From the NCBI GenBank assembly GCA_965652545.1, contig CBFGWV010000184.1:1-9856 (forward strand): a stretch of DNA of 9,856 nt, read 5' to 3'. The stretch is from CBFGWV01 sp965652545 (GTDB taxonomy: Bacteria > Pseudomonadota > Gammaproteobacteria > Competibacterales > Competibacteraceae). The translations under genes were made by a program, and so were the position numbers. This document shows, in pieces, positions 1 through 7,042 of the stretch. Numbering within the stretch: the first letter of the stretch is position 1; each line of letters opens with the position of its first letter. The notes under the pieces are model-generated. The model had not been told where the DNA came from, made no database searches, and worked only from the letters and a program-made list of their open reading frames with translations.

Positions 1-1023
1 CTGGCGCTGCGTTGGGGCTATCTACCCACCATCCTGCCCTGGTTGCTGCGCTTCCTGCGGGTGTCCAACCGCCGCGACTACGCCCGTATCAGCGCCGCGC
101 AAGCGGCCTTGATGCGTACCGCGCTGGCGGATATCCGACATCTGGTGGCGCAGACGCCCCAGGCCGAAGCCATCCACACCGCCGGCGCCATCACGATCTA
201 CCCCGATGCCCGCTCACGCGAACGGGATGCCGCGGCCTGGGCGGTGCGCAGTGCCCAAGGCATGCGCCACGAGCCCCTGGACGGCGAGGCCCTGCGCCGA
301 CGCCTGCCTGGCCTCGCCCCGCAATGGACCGTCGCCGAGTTCACACCCGACTGGGCCCACGTCGACGACCCATACGAACTGGTCCGGACGCTGGCGGCCA
401 CGGCGACCGAACGCGGGGTCCGGATCATCACATCGCGCGTGGTGAGTATCGAGCAACACGGTGATCGGGTGGATGCCCTGGCCACCGAGGACGGCCCCGT
501 GGACTGCGACGGTGTGGTGGTCGCCGCCGGTGCCTGGTCGCGGTCGCTGGCCGGCCAGCTCGGGGCCAAGGTGCCGCTGGATACCGAGCGCGGTTATCAC
601 CTCACCCTGCCCGATCCGGGTATCGAACTGGCCGAATTCATTCTGGTGGCCGACGGCGGCTTCGTCATGCTGCCCATGGATGGGGGGCGGGTCCGGCTGG
701 CCGGCACCGTGGAGTTCGGCGGATTCACCGCACCACCGGACTGGCGGCGGGCCGACCGGCTGCTGGTCAAGGCACGGCGGCTGTTTCCCGCCTTGCGGGG
801 CGAGGGCGCCAGCCGCTGGATGGGCTTTCGGCCGTCGCTGCCCGACAGCCTGCCGGTCATCGGCCCGGCGCCGGGTGCGAAAAACGCCTGGCTGGCGTTC
901 GGTCACGGCCACCTGGGGCTGACCCAGTCCGGCGTCACCGGCCGCCTGGTGGCCGATCTCGTCGCCGGCCGCGACCCGGGTGTGGATATGGCACCTTATT
1001 CGCCCCTGCGCTTCATGCGCTGA
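1..1023 (+). CDS. FAD-dependent amino-acid oxidoreductase, DadA-like (5' partial)
   Basis: The reading frame is open from the first base, so the N-terminus, including the FAD-binding GxGxxG region, lies outside the window; 340 codons are visible. The C-terminal part matches the DAO fold family (D-amino-acid dehydrogenase, glycine/sarcosine oxidase types): GFRPSLPDSLPVIG at visible residues 275-288, followed by GHGHLGLTQSGVTG from about residue 301, the usual C-terminal FAD and substrate-site signature. An upstream stretch reading WLLRFLRVSN near visible residues 14-23 is typical of the DadA branch. Members oxidise D-amino acids, or N-alkyl/imino acids, passing electrons from FAD to the respiratory chain or oxygen. 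The gene runs convergent to the GntR gene and overlaps its 3' end by 11 bp. Family assignment is firm; the substrate is unknown, and a secondary-amine or hydroxyproline-type substrate is as possible as a D-amino acid. Confidence 0.88.
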   Translation: MALRWGYLPTILPWLLRFLRVSNRRDYARISAAQAALMRTALADIRHLVAQTPQAEAIHTAGAITIYPDARSRERDAAAWAVRSAQGMRHEPLDGEALRRRLPGLAPQWTVAEFTPDWAHVDDPYELVRTLAATATERGVRIITSRVVSIEQHGDRVDALATEDGPVDCDGVVVAAGAWSRSLAGQLGAKVPLDTERGYHLTLPDPGIELAEFILVADGGFVMLPMDGGRVRLAGTVEFGGFTAPPDWRRADRLLVKARRLFPALRGEGASRWMGFRPSLPDSLPVIGPAPGAKNAWLAFGHGHLGLTQSGVTGRLVADLVAGRDPGVDMAPYSPLRFMR

Positions 1024-1705
1024 CGCCTGCGAAGCGGATGCCGATGCGCGCCGCGGCGCGACGGATGTGCTCCTGCATCGCGCGGCTGGCGGCGGACGGC
1101 GCCTGGCGTTGTAGCGCGCGCAGAATGCGCAGGTGCTCGGCGTGGGTTTCCATCGCCCGGTCGGGGCGCTGAAAAGGCAGCTTCTGGCTCTCGATCAACA
1201 CCTCGGCGGAGCTGTCCAACCAATCGCTGATGGCGCGGTTGCCCGCGATTGCCGCCAAACGACGGTGAAACGCATAGTCCAGCCGGGCGGCGGCCTCGAA
1301 CTGCCCGGCCTTGAGCTCCACCCGCAGGCTGGCGACATTGTCCTCCAGCCAGTCCAGATCCTCTGGATCGGCGCTGGCGCAGGCCAGCCCGGCGACGAAA
1401 CCTTCCAAGCCGTAGCGCAGCTGGAACACCTCTGCGGGCGAGACGCGGCTGGCGAACGGCCAGCCGCCCCCCGTATCGGCAGTATCGCTGCCCAGGAAGA
1501 ACACACCCTTGCCGGCCTGGCTGCGGATCACCCCGCGCGCGGCCAGTGTGGACAAGGCCTCGCGCAGGGAGGTCCGGCTCACCCCCAGGCGCTCTGCGAG
1601 CTCCCGCTGCGAGGGCAGGCGATCGCCCGCCCGGACACCCTCCTCCGCTACCAGGCGCAGAATCGCCTCGGCGGCGTACTCCGGCACAGCCAGAGAATCG
1701 TTCAT
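1013..1705 (-). CDS. GntR-family transcriptional regulator, FadR/FCD subfamily
   Basis: A 230-residue protein of normal FadR-subfamily length. The N-terminal winged helix spans about residues 8-70 (GDRLPSQRELAERLGVSRTS, then the wing AGKGVFF at about 64-70). The C-terminal all-helical FCD ligand domain follows, with candidate metal/ligand residues D143 and H147 (LDYAFHRRL), H191 (AEHLRIL) and H213 (MQEHI). Such proteins usually repress neighbouring catabolic or transport genes and are released by a small carboxylate or amino-acid-like effector. The gene is divergent from the ABC importer and convergent with the oxidoreductase, so both are plausible targets. The ATG start at 1705 gives the expected domain length, though its ribosome site (AGG only a few bases ahead) is poor. 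Family is certain; effector is not known. Confidence 0.93.
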   Translation of the reverse strand: MNDSLAVPEYAAEAILRLVAEEGVRAGDRLPSQRELAERLGVSRTSLREALSTLAARGVIRSQAGKGVFFLGSDTADTGGGWPFASRVSPAEVFQLRYGLEGFVAGLACASADPEDLDWLEDNVASLRVELKAGQFEAAARLDYAFHRRLAAIAGNRAISDWLDSSAEVLIESQKLPFQRPDRAMETHAEHLRILRALQRQAPSAASRAMQEHIRRAAARIGIRFAGVSA

Positions 1706-1715
1706 ACCTGTCCGA

Positions 1716-1732
1716 CCGGTTGCTTGAACCGG
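1716..1732. promoter_or_regulatory. Inverted repeat CCGGTT-N5-AACCGG upstream of gntR
   Basis: A perfect 6-bp inverted repeat with a 5-bp spacer lies 11 bp upstream of the gntR start codon. Its position fits an autoregulatory operator or a hairpin in the gntR leader. This is inferred from symmetry and position only; no family consensus is matched exactly. Confidence 0.35.
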
Positions 1733-1789
1733 ATTGAGCCTAGCACCGACCGACGCCGGTGCCGATACATCCGACCGCTCGCACCATCA

Positions 1790-1868
1790 AGTGGCATGGC
1801 GGCTCGCCACTGGTGCATCACCGGCAGGCACGCGCTGTCGTTTCGCGTCGCCAACTGTTCAGACCAGT
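1790..1868. promoter_or_regulatory. Divergent gntR/ABC control region with symmetric sites
   Basis: The 277-bp gap between the divergent gntR and importer genes contains no credible gene. It holds AGTGGC (1790-1795) paired with GCCACT (1806-1811), GGTG-CAT-CACC just after it, and a 15-bp near-palindrome at 1854-1868 (ACTGTTC-A-GACCAGT, one mismatched pair besides the centre). The last resembles the TGGTC-N-GACCA style of FCD-type GntR operators and is the best operator candidate. No convincing -35/-10 pair was found, so the promoter position for the importer operon stays open. Confidence 0.35.
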
Positions 1869-1982
1869 ATGACCACGCCAGCAAGAGGGCCGGCGCGCTG
1901 CCGTGCGCCGTTGCTGGCACGGGAAATGCTGAAGCGCCGTATCGACCCTTCCACGATGCCTTCAAACATACGGAGCGACACC

Positions 1983-2762
1983 ATGACACTGTGGCGAAAC
2001 CTGCTGGTTGCAGCCGGCCTGATCCTGGCGGTCACCGCCGCCCAGGCGGATACACTGGAGGACATCAAGTCCCGCGGCACGCTCAAGGTCGCGGTACCCC
2101 AGGACTTCCCGCCGTTTGGCTCGGTCGGCGTGGACTTGACGCCGCAGGGCTACGACATCGACATGGCCCGTTTCCTGGCCGAGCGCATGGGCGTGGATCT
2201 GGAACTGGTGCCGGTCACCAGCGCCAACCGCATCCCCTACCTGCAAACCGGCAAGGTGGACCTGGTGATCTCCAGCCTCGGCAAAAACGCCGAACGCGAG
2301 AAGAGCATCGATTTCTCCAAGGCGTATGCGCCGTTCTTTCTGGCGGTATTCGGCCCCCAAGACATGCAGATCGCCGGCCCTGAGGACCTCGCCGGCAAGT
2401 CCATCGCCGTCACCCGCGGCTCGGTCGAGGATCTCGCCCTGAGCGAGATGCTGCCGGCCGACGCCGACCTGCAACGCTTCGAGGACAACAACACCACGAT
2501 CTCGGCTTACCTCTCGGGCCAGACAACGCTGATCGCCACCGGCAACATCGTGATGGCCACCATCGCCGCGCAGAATCCCGGCGCCGTGCCGGTGGAGAAG
2601 CTCAAGATCAAAAACTCCCCCTGCTATATCGGCTTGAACAAGAACGAGCCGGCGCTCATGGAGGCGGTGAACGCGCTGATCGATGCCGGACTGGCGGACG
2701 GCGAGCTGGATGCGCTGTCGCAGAAGTGGTTCAAGATGCCCCTGCCGGATCTGGACGCCTGA
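1983..2762 (+). CDS. Periplasmic amino-acid-binding protein of an ABC importer
   Basis: A 259-residue protein of the usual size for HisJ/ArtJ/GlnH-type binding proteins (type 2 periplasmic fold). Residues 1-22 form a signal peptide (MTLWRN, hydrophobic core, AQA before Asp23). The mature part opens with the typical LEDIKSRGTLKVAV strand and contains GYDIDMARFLAERMGV, then SANRIPYLQTGKVDLVISSL and REKSIDFSKAY, which are the ligand-binding core motifs for polar amino acids. The ATG at 1983 is chosen because GGAG at 1972-1975 sits 7 nt upstream and the signal peptide begins there; the frame is open further upstream but lacks coding character. It leads the four-gene importer operon and would deliver ligand to the two membrane subunits. 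Specificity (acidic, basic, Gln or opine-like) cannot be read from sequence. Confidence 0.93.
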   Translation: MTLWRNLLVAAGLILAVTAAQADTLEDIKSRGTLKVAVPQDFPPFGSVGVDLTPQGYDIDMARFLAERMGVDLELVPVTSANRIPYLQTGKVDLVISSLGKNAEREKSIDFSKAYAPFFLAVFGPQDMQIAGPEDLAGKSIAVTRGSVEDLALSEMLPADADLQRFEDNNTTISAYLSGQTTLIATGNIVMATIAAQNPGAVPVEKLKIKNSPCYIGLNKNEPALMEAVNALIDAGLADGELDALSQKWFKMPLPDLDA

Positions 2763-2781
2763 GCCTCGCGGGCCGTCGGTC

Positions 2782-3453
2782 GTGGCCTACCAGCTTCAGT
2801 TCCAGGACCTGCTGCCGTACACCGATCATTTCATCGACGGTGTCTGGCTGACAGTGCAATTGACGGCCGTGTCCACCACGGCCGGCCTGTTCCTGGGTCT
2901 TGCCGGGGCCGCCGCCAGAACTTATGGCGGCGGCGCCTTGCGCGGCGCGGTGGGCGCCTGGGTGGAACTGATCCGCAACACCCCGTTCATCGTCCAATTG
3001 TTCTTTGTGTTCTTCGGCCTGCCCAGCCTCGGCGCGCGGCTGTCCGCCACCGAGGCCGCGGTACTGGCCATGGTGATCAACCTCGGGGCGTACTCCACCG
3101 AGATTATCCGCGCCGGGCTGGAGTCCATTCCCAAGGGGCAGATCGAAGCCGGGCGCAGCCTGGGACTGTCGGGTGTGCAGATCTTCCGCCATGTGGTCGT
3201 TGTGCCGGCCCTGGGCACGATTTGGCCGGCACTCACCAGCCAGTGCGTCATCGTCATGCTGGGCTCCAGCGTCGTGTCGCAGATTTCCGCCCAGGAGCTG
3301 ACCTTCGCGGCCAACTTCGTGCAGTCGCGCAATTTCCGCAGCTTCGAGGTGTACCTGGTGACCACCGTGTTGTACCTGGGCCTGGCGATCGCTTTACGCC
3401 AGGTGTTGAACCAGATCGGCCGCCGTGCGTTCCAGCGGACGGGGGCACGCTGA
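2782..3453 (+). CDS. Polar amino-acid ABC importer, membrane subunit 1
   Basis: A 223-residue integral membrane protein of the HisM/HisQ (His/Glu/Gln/Arg/opine) permease family. It starts with a short amphipathic stretch, then a first membrane helix at about residues 23-45. VELIRNTPFIVQLFF at about 61-75 is the family hallmark ahead of the second core helix. The cytoplasmic EAA coupling loop runs from about 121 to 143 (IEAGRSLGLSGVQIFRHVVV), contacting the ATPase. The start is taken as GTG 2782, 19 nt after the binding-protein stop; an in-frame ATG at 2683 would overlap that gene by 80 bp and add residues without family character. The ribosome site is weak, suggesting translational coupling. 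With the next gene it would form the heterodimeric channel. Confidence 0.9.
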   Translation: MAYQLQFQDLLPYTDHFIDGVWLTVQLTAVSTTAGLFLGLAGAAARTYGGGALRGAVGAWVELIRNTPFIVQLFFVFFGLPSLGARLSATEAAVLAMVINLGAYSTEIIRAGLESIPKGQIEAGRSLGLSGVQIFRHVVVVPALGTIWPALTSQCVIVMLGSSVVSQISAQELTFAANFVQSRNFRSFEVYLVTTVLYLGLAIALRQVLNQIGRRAFQRTGAR

Positions 3454-3455
3454 CC

Positions 3456-4112
3456 ATGCCGGAGTTCACCACCTGGGACATCGCCCGCAACCTGTTGTTG
3501 TCGGCGCGCTGGACGATCGTCCTGAGCCTGATCGCGTTCACCGGCGGCGCCGTGCTGGGGCTGGCGCTGACGCTTGCGCGCACCTCGCGTTTCGCCGTGC
3601 TGCAATGGACCACCCGGCTGTATATCGAGCTGTTCCAGGGCACGCCGTTGTTGATGCAGCTGTTCCTGGCGTTCTTCGGTTTGTCGCTGCTAGGGCTCGA
3701 GGTCACCCCCTGGGTGGCCGCCTCGCTGGCCCTCACCCTGTGGACCGCCGCCTTCCTGGCCGAGATCTGGCGCGGCTGCGTCGAGGCCATCCCGCGCAGC
3801 CAGGCGGAGGCCGCCACCAGCCTGGGGCTGTCGTACCTGCAATCGATGCGCTACGTGATTCTGCCGCAGGCGCTGCGTATCGCCATTCCGCCGACCGTCG
3901 GCTTTTCGGTGCAAGTGGTCAAAGGCACCGCGCTGGCCTCGATCATCGGCTTCATCGAGCTCACCAAGGCCGGCACCATGCTCAACAACGCCACCTTCAA
4001 ACCCTTCACCGTGTTCGCCATGGTGGCGGTGATCTACTTCGTCCTGTGCTTCCCGCTCTCGCGGCTGGCCAAGTACCTCGAGGGCCGGCTCCGTGTCTCT
4101 GGTCACGCTTGA
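3456..4112 (+). CDS. Polar amino-acid ABC importer, membrane subunit 2
   Basis: A 218-residue permease, a paralogue of the preceding subunit. Hallmarks are the first helix at about residues 18-41, YIELFQGTPLLMQLFLAFFG at about 56-75, and the EAA loop at about 117-140 (QAEAATSLGLSYLQSMRYVI, then LPQAL). A last helix at about 184-202 precedes a basic tail. The ATG at 3456 lies 2 nt after the previous stop, so the two subunits are almost certainly co-translated. A longer in-frame start at 3222 would overlap most of the upstream gene's end and is rejected. The 3' end overlaps the ATPase gene by 20 nt, another sign of tight coupling. Subunit role is clear; the substrate is not. Confidence 0.92.
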   Translation: MPEFTTWDIARNLLLSARWTIVLSLIAFTGGAVLGLALTLARTSRFAVLQWTTRLYIELFQGTPLLMQLFLAFFGLSLLGLEVTPWVAASLALTLWTAAFLAEIWRGCVEAIPRSQAEAATSLGLSYLQSMRYVILPQALRIAIPPTVGFSVQVVKGTALASIIGFIELTKAGTMLNNATFKPFTVFAMVAVIYFVLCFPLSRLAKYLEGRLRVSGHA

Positions 4113-4824
4113 AAACATCGAGAAGTGGTATGGCGACAACCACGTCCTCAAGGGCATCAGCCTGAGCGTCGAGCGCGGCGAGGTCGTCTCGCTGATTGGC
4201 CGCAGCGGCTCGGGCAAGTCCACGCTGCTGCGCTGTATCAACGGGTTGGAGCGCTTCGACAAGGGGCGCATCCAGGTCGGCGGCGAAACCCTGGACGAAC
4301 ACAAGACCGACATGCGCCGCCTGTGCCAGCGCGTCGGCATGGTGTTCCAGCAATTCAACCTGTTCCCCCACCTCACCGTGGGCCGCAACATCATGCTCGC
4401 GCCCACCGTGGTCAAGCGGGTGCCGAGCCGCGAGGCGGCCGAGCTCGCCCGCGAGACCCTCGCCCGGGTGGGGCTTGCCGACAAGTTCGACGCCTACCCC
4501 GCGCAACTCTCCGGCGGCCAGCAACAGCGCGCGGCCATCGCCCGTTCCCTGGCCATGCAACCGGAGGTGCTGCTGTGCGACGAGATCACCTCCGCCCTGG
4601 ACCCGGAGCTCGTCGGGGAGGTGCTAAAGGTGCTGGAGCAGCTCGCCGCCGACGGCATGACCCTGATCCTGGTTACCCACGAGATGCGCTTCGCCCGCGA
4701 GGTCGGGACCACCCTGGTGTTCATGCACCAGGGCACGGTATGGGAGCAAGGGGAGCCGAAGGGGTTGATGGCCGACCCGCGGACTGAGGAGCTGGCGCAG
4801 TTCGTGGGGGCGGTGGGGGCGTGA
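4093..4824 (+). CDS. Polar amino-acid ABC importer, ATP-binding subunit
   Basis: A 243-residue ATPase of the HisP/GlnQ type, full length. Walker A GRSGSGKST is at residues 36-44, the Q-loop glutamine at Q86 (MVFQQFNLFPH), the ABC signature LSGGQQQR at 139-146, Walker B plus D-loop LLCDEITSALDP at 160-171 with catalytic E164, and the switch histidine at H196 (VTHEM). An oddity is CDEIT where most of this family has FDEPT: Ile165 replaces the usual proline and Cys162 the usual Phe/Leu. All catalytic residues remain, so activity is expected. The GTG start at 4093 overlaps membrane subunit 2 by 20 nt. It powers import by the two upstream permeases. Confidence 0.95.
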   Translation: MSLVTLENIEKWYGDNHVLKGISLSVERGEVVSLIGRSGSGKSTLLRCINGLERFDKGRIQVGGETLDEHKTDMRRLCQRVGMVFQQFNLFPHLTVGRNIMLAPTVVKRVPSREAAELARETLARVGLADKFDAYPAQLSGGQQQRAAIARSLAMQPEVLLCDEITSALDPELVGEVLKVLEQLAADGMTLILVTHEMRFAREVGTTLVFMHQGTVWEQGEPKGLMADPRTEELAQFVGAVGA

Positions 4825-4839
4825 GGCGATAGCCACCGC

Positions 4840-4871
4840 CTCGGGCATGGCGCCCGTACCCGAGAACGGGC
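4840..4871. repeat. Overlapping inverted repeats after the ABC operon
   Basis: CTCGGG (4840-4845) pairs with CCCGAG (4859-4864), with an alternative inner CGGGC/GCCCG pairing (4842-4856), and GCCCGT (4853-4858) pairs with ACGGGC (4866-4871). These stems start 16 nt after the ATPase stop. There is no following T-run, so this is not a classical intrinsic terminator; it may stabilise the 3' end of the importer mRNA. It merges into the REP-like pair on its right. Confidence 0.45.
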
Positions 4872-4978
4872 ACCCGTAGAAGCCCTGCCCTCAGGGCGAT
4901 TGCCGCAGGTGGCGCCACACTCCCGGTTCGGCGCCGTCCCGAACAGATCGCGCACTGGGGTGCGCTCCTACGGGTGCC
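4869..4978. repeat. REP-like inverted pair (BIME-type element)
   Basis: Two similar units face each other. On the plus strand, GTAGAAGC begins at 4876 and continues with the stem GCCCTG-CCCT-CAGGGC (4882-4897) and then GAT. On the minus strand, GTAGGAGC begins at 4971 and continues with the stem GCGCAC-CCCA-GTGCGC (4965-4950) and then GAT. Both share the GTAG(A/G)AGC head, a 6-bp stem with a 4-nt loop, and a GAT tail, the layout of REP sequences mobilised by RAYT (TnpA-REP) transposases. The outer ends form an 11-bp perfect inverted repeat, GGCACCCGTAG at 4869-4879 and CTACGGGTGCC at 4968-4978. Between the units lie the palindrome GTGGCGCCAC (4909-4918) and GTTCGG/CCGAAC (4926-4944). It is intergenic, as expected for a BIME. 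Confidence 0.7.
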
Positions 4979-5065
4979 TGGGCTCAGGGATACCGTATGC
5001 CCCCCGCTCGCCAGCCTCCAGACGTTGCCGTACAGTGTGACGCCTGGACAGTGGGAGGGCACAGC

Positions 5066-6364
5066 ATGTCGGGAGATGCATACAGCCAGCACCTGGGCGT
5101 CGTGCGTGGGCGCATGGACAAGGCGCTGGCCGCTGCGGGGTTCGAGCGTGTGGTGATCAGCGCCGGGGAGGCCCACAAGGTGTTCCTGGACGACCAGCAC
5201 TATGGGTTTCGCGCCAATCCTCACTTCCTGCACTGGGTACCGCTGACCCGTCACCCCGGGGCGTTCATCGTCTATGCCGCAGGCGAGACGCCGGTGCTGC
5301 TGTACCCGGTGCATGACGACTACTGGCATGCGCCACCGACACCGCCAGACCCGGCCTGGGCGGTGCATTTCGATGTACGGCCCTGCCGCAGCCGGGCCGA
5401 TGCCATTGCCCAACTGCCCAGCGCCGCGGCAGCCATCGGCGAGGAAAGCAGCTTCGGCCCCTGGCGGCCGGTGGCGCTCAACCCGCAGGGCATGCTCAAC
5501 CGCCTGCACTACGACCGCGCCATCAAGACCGACTACGAATTGGGCAAGCTGCGCACCGCATCAAGGCATGCCGCCAACGGTCATCAAGCCGCCGTCCAGG
5601 CGTTCGAGGCCGGCTCATCCGAATTCGGCATCCTCAGCCTGTATTGCACCGCCGTGGGCCAATCGGCCGCCGAGTTGCCTTACGGTGCCATCGTGGCCTT
5701 GAACGAGCACGCCGCCGTGCTGCATTACCAATACACCGACCCCCTACCCCCGCAGACGCGGCGCAGCTTTCTCATTGACGCCGGCGCCAGCTGCGACGGC
5801 TATGCCGCCGACATCACCCGCACCTACGCCGGCGGCGGGTCCGGGGCCTTCAGCGACCTGCTCGCCGGTATGGACGCCCTGCAGCGAGCCATCTGCAACG
5901 ATGTGCGCGCCGGGGTTGATTTCGTCGAGCTGCACCAGAGCACGCACGCGCGTATCGCCCGCCTGCTCATCGGTCTGGGCGTGCTGCACTGTACGGAAGA
6001 CGAGGCTCTGGCGACGGGCCTGACCCGGCCGTTCTTCCCCCATGGGCTGGGCCATCTGTTGGGCCTGCAAGTGCATGATGTCGGCGGCTTCTCCACCGAC
6101 CGCGAGGGCGGCAAACGGCCGCCCCCGGCGGAGCACCCGCACCTGCGGTTGACCCGCACCCTCGAGGCAGACATGGTGCTGACGATCGAGCCGGGGGTGT
6201 ACATCATCGACAGTCTGCTGCAACCGCTAAAGCACGGGCCACAACGCGATCGGGTCAACTGGACGCTGGTCGATCGCCTGCGTCCCTTCGGCGGGGTGCG
6301 CATCGAAGACAATCTGCGCGTGACCGCGCACGGCCACGAGAACCTCACCCGCGCCGTTCTCTAG
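5066..6364 (+). CDS. pepQ: Xaa-Pro dipeptidase (prolidase), peptidase M24B
   Basis: A 432-residue protein close in length to E. coli PepQ (about 443). The N-terminal non-catalytic domain shows the PepQ-specific run HYGFRANPHFLHW near residues 48-60, which separates it from aminopeptidase P and ectoine-hydrolase M24 relatives. The C-terminal pita-bread domain carries the five dimetal ligands: D238 and D249 (LIDAGASCDGYAADITRTY), H330 within HGLGHLLGLQVHD (326-338), E375 (TIEPGVY) and E414 (VRIEDN). It cleaves dipeptides with C-terminal proline in the cytoplasm. The ATG at 5066 is chosen for the GGGAGGG ribosome site at 5053-5059, 6 nt upstream; an in-frame ATG at 4997 would add 23 residues without family similarity. 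Its place after an amino-acid importer suggests peptide or proline scavenging, but the repeat-filled 241-bp gap argues for separate transcription. Confidence 0.95.
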   Translation: MSGDAYSQHLGVVRGRMDKALAAAGFERVVISAGEAHKVFLDDQHYGFRANPHFLHWVPLTRHPGAFIVYAAGETPVLLYPVHDDYWHAPPTPPDPAWAVHFDVRPCRSRADAIAQLPSAAAAIGEESSFGPWRPVALNPQGMLNRLHYDRAIKTDYELGKLRTASRHAANGHQAAVQAFEAGSSEFGILSLYCTAVGQSAAELPYGAIVALNEHAAVLHYQYTDPLPPQTRRSFLIDAGASCDGYAADITRTYAGGGSGAFSDLLAGMDALQRAICNDVRAGVDFVELHQSTHARIARLLIGLGVLHCTEDEALATGLTRPFFPHGLGHLLGLQVHDVGGFSTDREGGKRPPPAEHPHLRLTRTLEADMVLTIEPGVYIIDSLLQPLKHGPQRDRVNWTLVDRLRPFGGVRIEDNLRVTAHGHENLTRAVL

Positions 6365-6372
6365 CCGTGTGC

Positions 6373-6402
6373 TTGACGGCGTCATAAGGGCCGTACTATA
6401 TG
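6373..6402 (+). promoter_or_regulatory. Sigma70-like promoter of the TetR gene
   Basis: TTGACG (6373-6378) is followed after 18 bp by TATATG (6397-6402), close to the TTGACA/TATAAT consensus. It begins 8 bp after the pepQ stop and predicts a start point near 6409, just before the palindrome. TACTAT at 6394-6399 (15-bp spacing) is an alternative -10. Confidence 0.55.
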
Positions 6403-6411
6403 TGACAGACG

Positions 6412-6428
6412 ATTCATGTTTCATGAAT
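6412..6428. promoter_or_regulatory. Palindromic operator candidate, ATTCATG-TTT-CATGAAT
   Basis: A perfect 7-bp inverted repeat around a 3-bp centre, 17 bp in all, ending 14 bp before the TetR start codon and lying at the predicted transcription start. It is AT-rich against a GC-rich background, and its size and position are what TetR dimers usually bind, so autorepression is the likely role. No second copy was found ahead of the acyl-CoA synthetase gene, consistent with the two genes sharing this promoter. Confidence 0.6.
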
Positions 6429-6442
6429 GAAAATCCACACAT

Positions 6443-7042
6443 ATGCCCGCGCCGACCGCCTTGAAGACGCCGAAAACCGCCCGCGGTCGCAAGACCTTGC
6501 GCAAGCTTCTCGATGCTGCGGCCCAGGAGTTCGGCGGGCGGGGGTTTCACGATGCCTCGGTGGCCGGCATCACCGCCCGCGCCGGCATCGCCCAGGGCAC
6601 CTTCTACATCTATTTCGAAAGCAAGGAACACATCTTCCGCGAGCTGGTGCTGGACCTCGGCCACCAGCTCCGCCAGCACTTGACGACGCGTACCTTCGGT
6701 GCCGCCAACCGGTTGGAACTCGAGCGCATGGGCCTGGCCGCGTTCATCGACTTCGTCCGCAGCGACCGCAATCTCTACCGAATCGTCACCGAATCCCAAT
6801 TCGTGGACGAGGCCGTCTGTCGCCAGTATTTCACCGGCTTCGCCTCGGCATATGCCGCCAACCTGCAAAAGGCCGCCGACCAAGGCGACATTCGCCCCGG
6901 GGTCTATGTCGAGCGTGCCTGGGCGTTGATGGGCATCTCCATGCTGCTGGGCTTGCAATACGGTATCTGGGACACCGCCACCCCGACCGCGCAGATCGTC
7001 GATCGGGTCATGGACATGCTGGAGAGCGGGATCAAGGCATGA
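6443..7042 (+). CDS. TetR-family transcriptional regulator
   Basis: A 199-residue protein of normal TetR length. The N-terminal DNA-binding domain spans about residues 16-62 (KTLRKLLDAAAQEFGGRGFH, then the recognition part TARAGIAQGTFYIYFESKEHIF), the classical TetR_N signature. The rest is helical and holds the ligand-binding and dimer core, ending LESGIKA. The ATG at 6443 fits the family start; there is no strong Shine-Dalgarno, so translation may be weak, as is common for repressors. A palindrome and a good promoter lie immediately upstream, and the adenylate-forming enzyme gene follows 92 bp downstream in the same direction, so the pair probably forms one autoregulated unit. Family is certain; the ligand is unknown, an acyl-CoA or related carboxylic acid being a guess from the neighbour. 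Confidence 0.93.
   Translation: MPAPTALKTPKTARGRKTLRKLLDAAAQEFGGRGFHDASVAGITARAGIAQGTFYIYFESKEHIFRELVLDLGHQLRQHLTTRTFGAANRLELERMGLAAFIDFVRSDRNLYRIVTESQFVDEAVCRQYFTGFASAYAANLQKAADQGDIRPGVYVERAWALMGISMLLGLQYGIWDTATPTAQIVDRVMDMLESGIKA

Noticed and set aside
1133..2383. Long plus-strand open frame of 416 codons
   Set aside because: It lies antisense to the GntR gene and then out of frame with the binding protein; it has no domain character and is a GC-rich shadow frame.
4997..5065. Upstream ATG start for pepQ
   Set aside because: The added 23 residues have no family similarity, and the strong GGGAGGG site belongs to the ATG at 5066.
6416..6430. Four-codon ORF (ATG to TGA) inside the TetR palindrome
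   Set aside because: It follows from the palindrome sequence itself and has no ribosome site; an upstream regulatory ORF is not supported.
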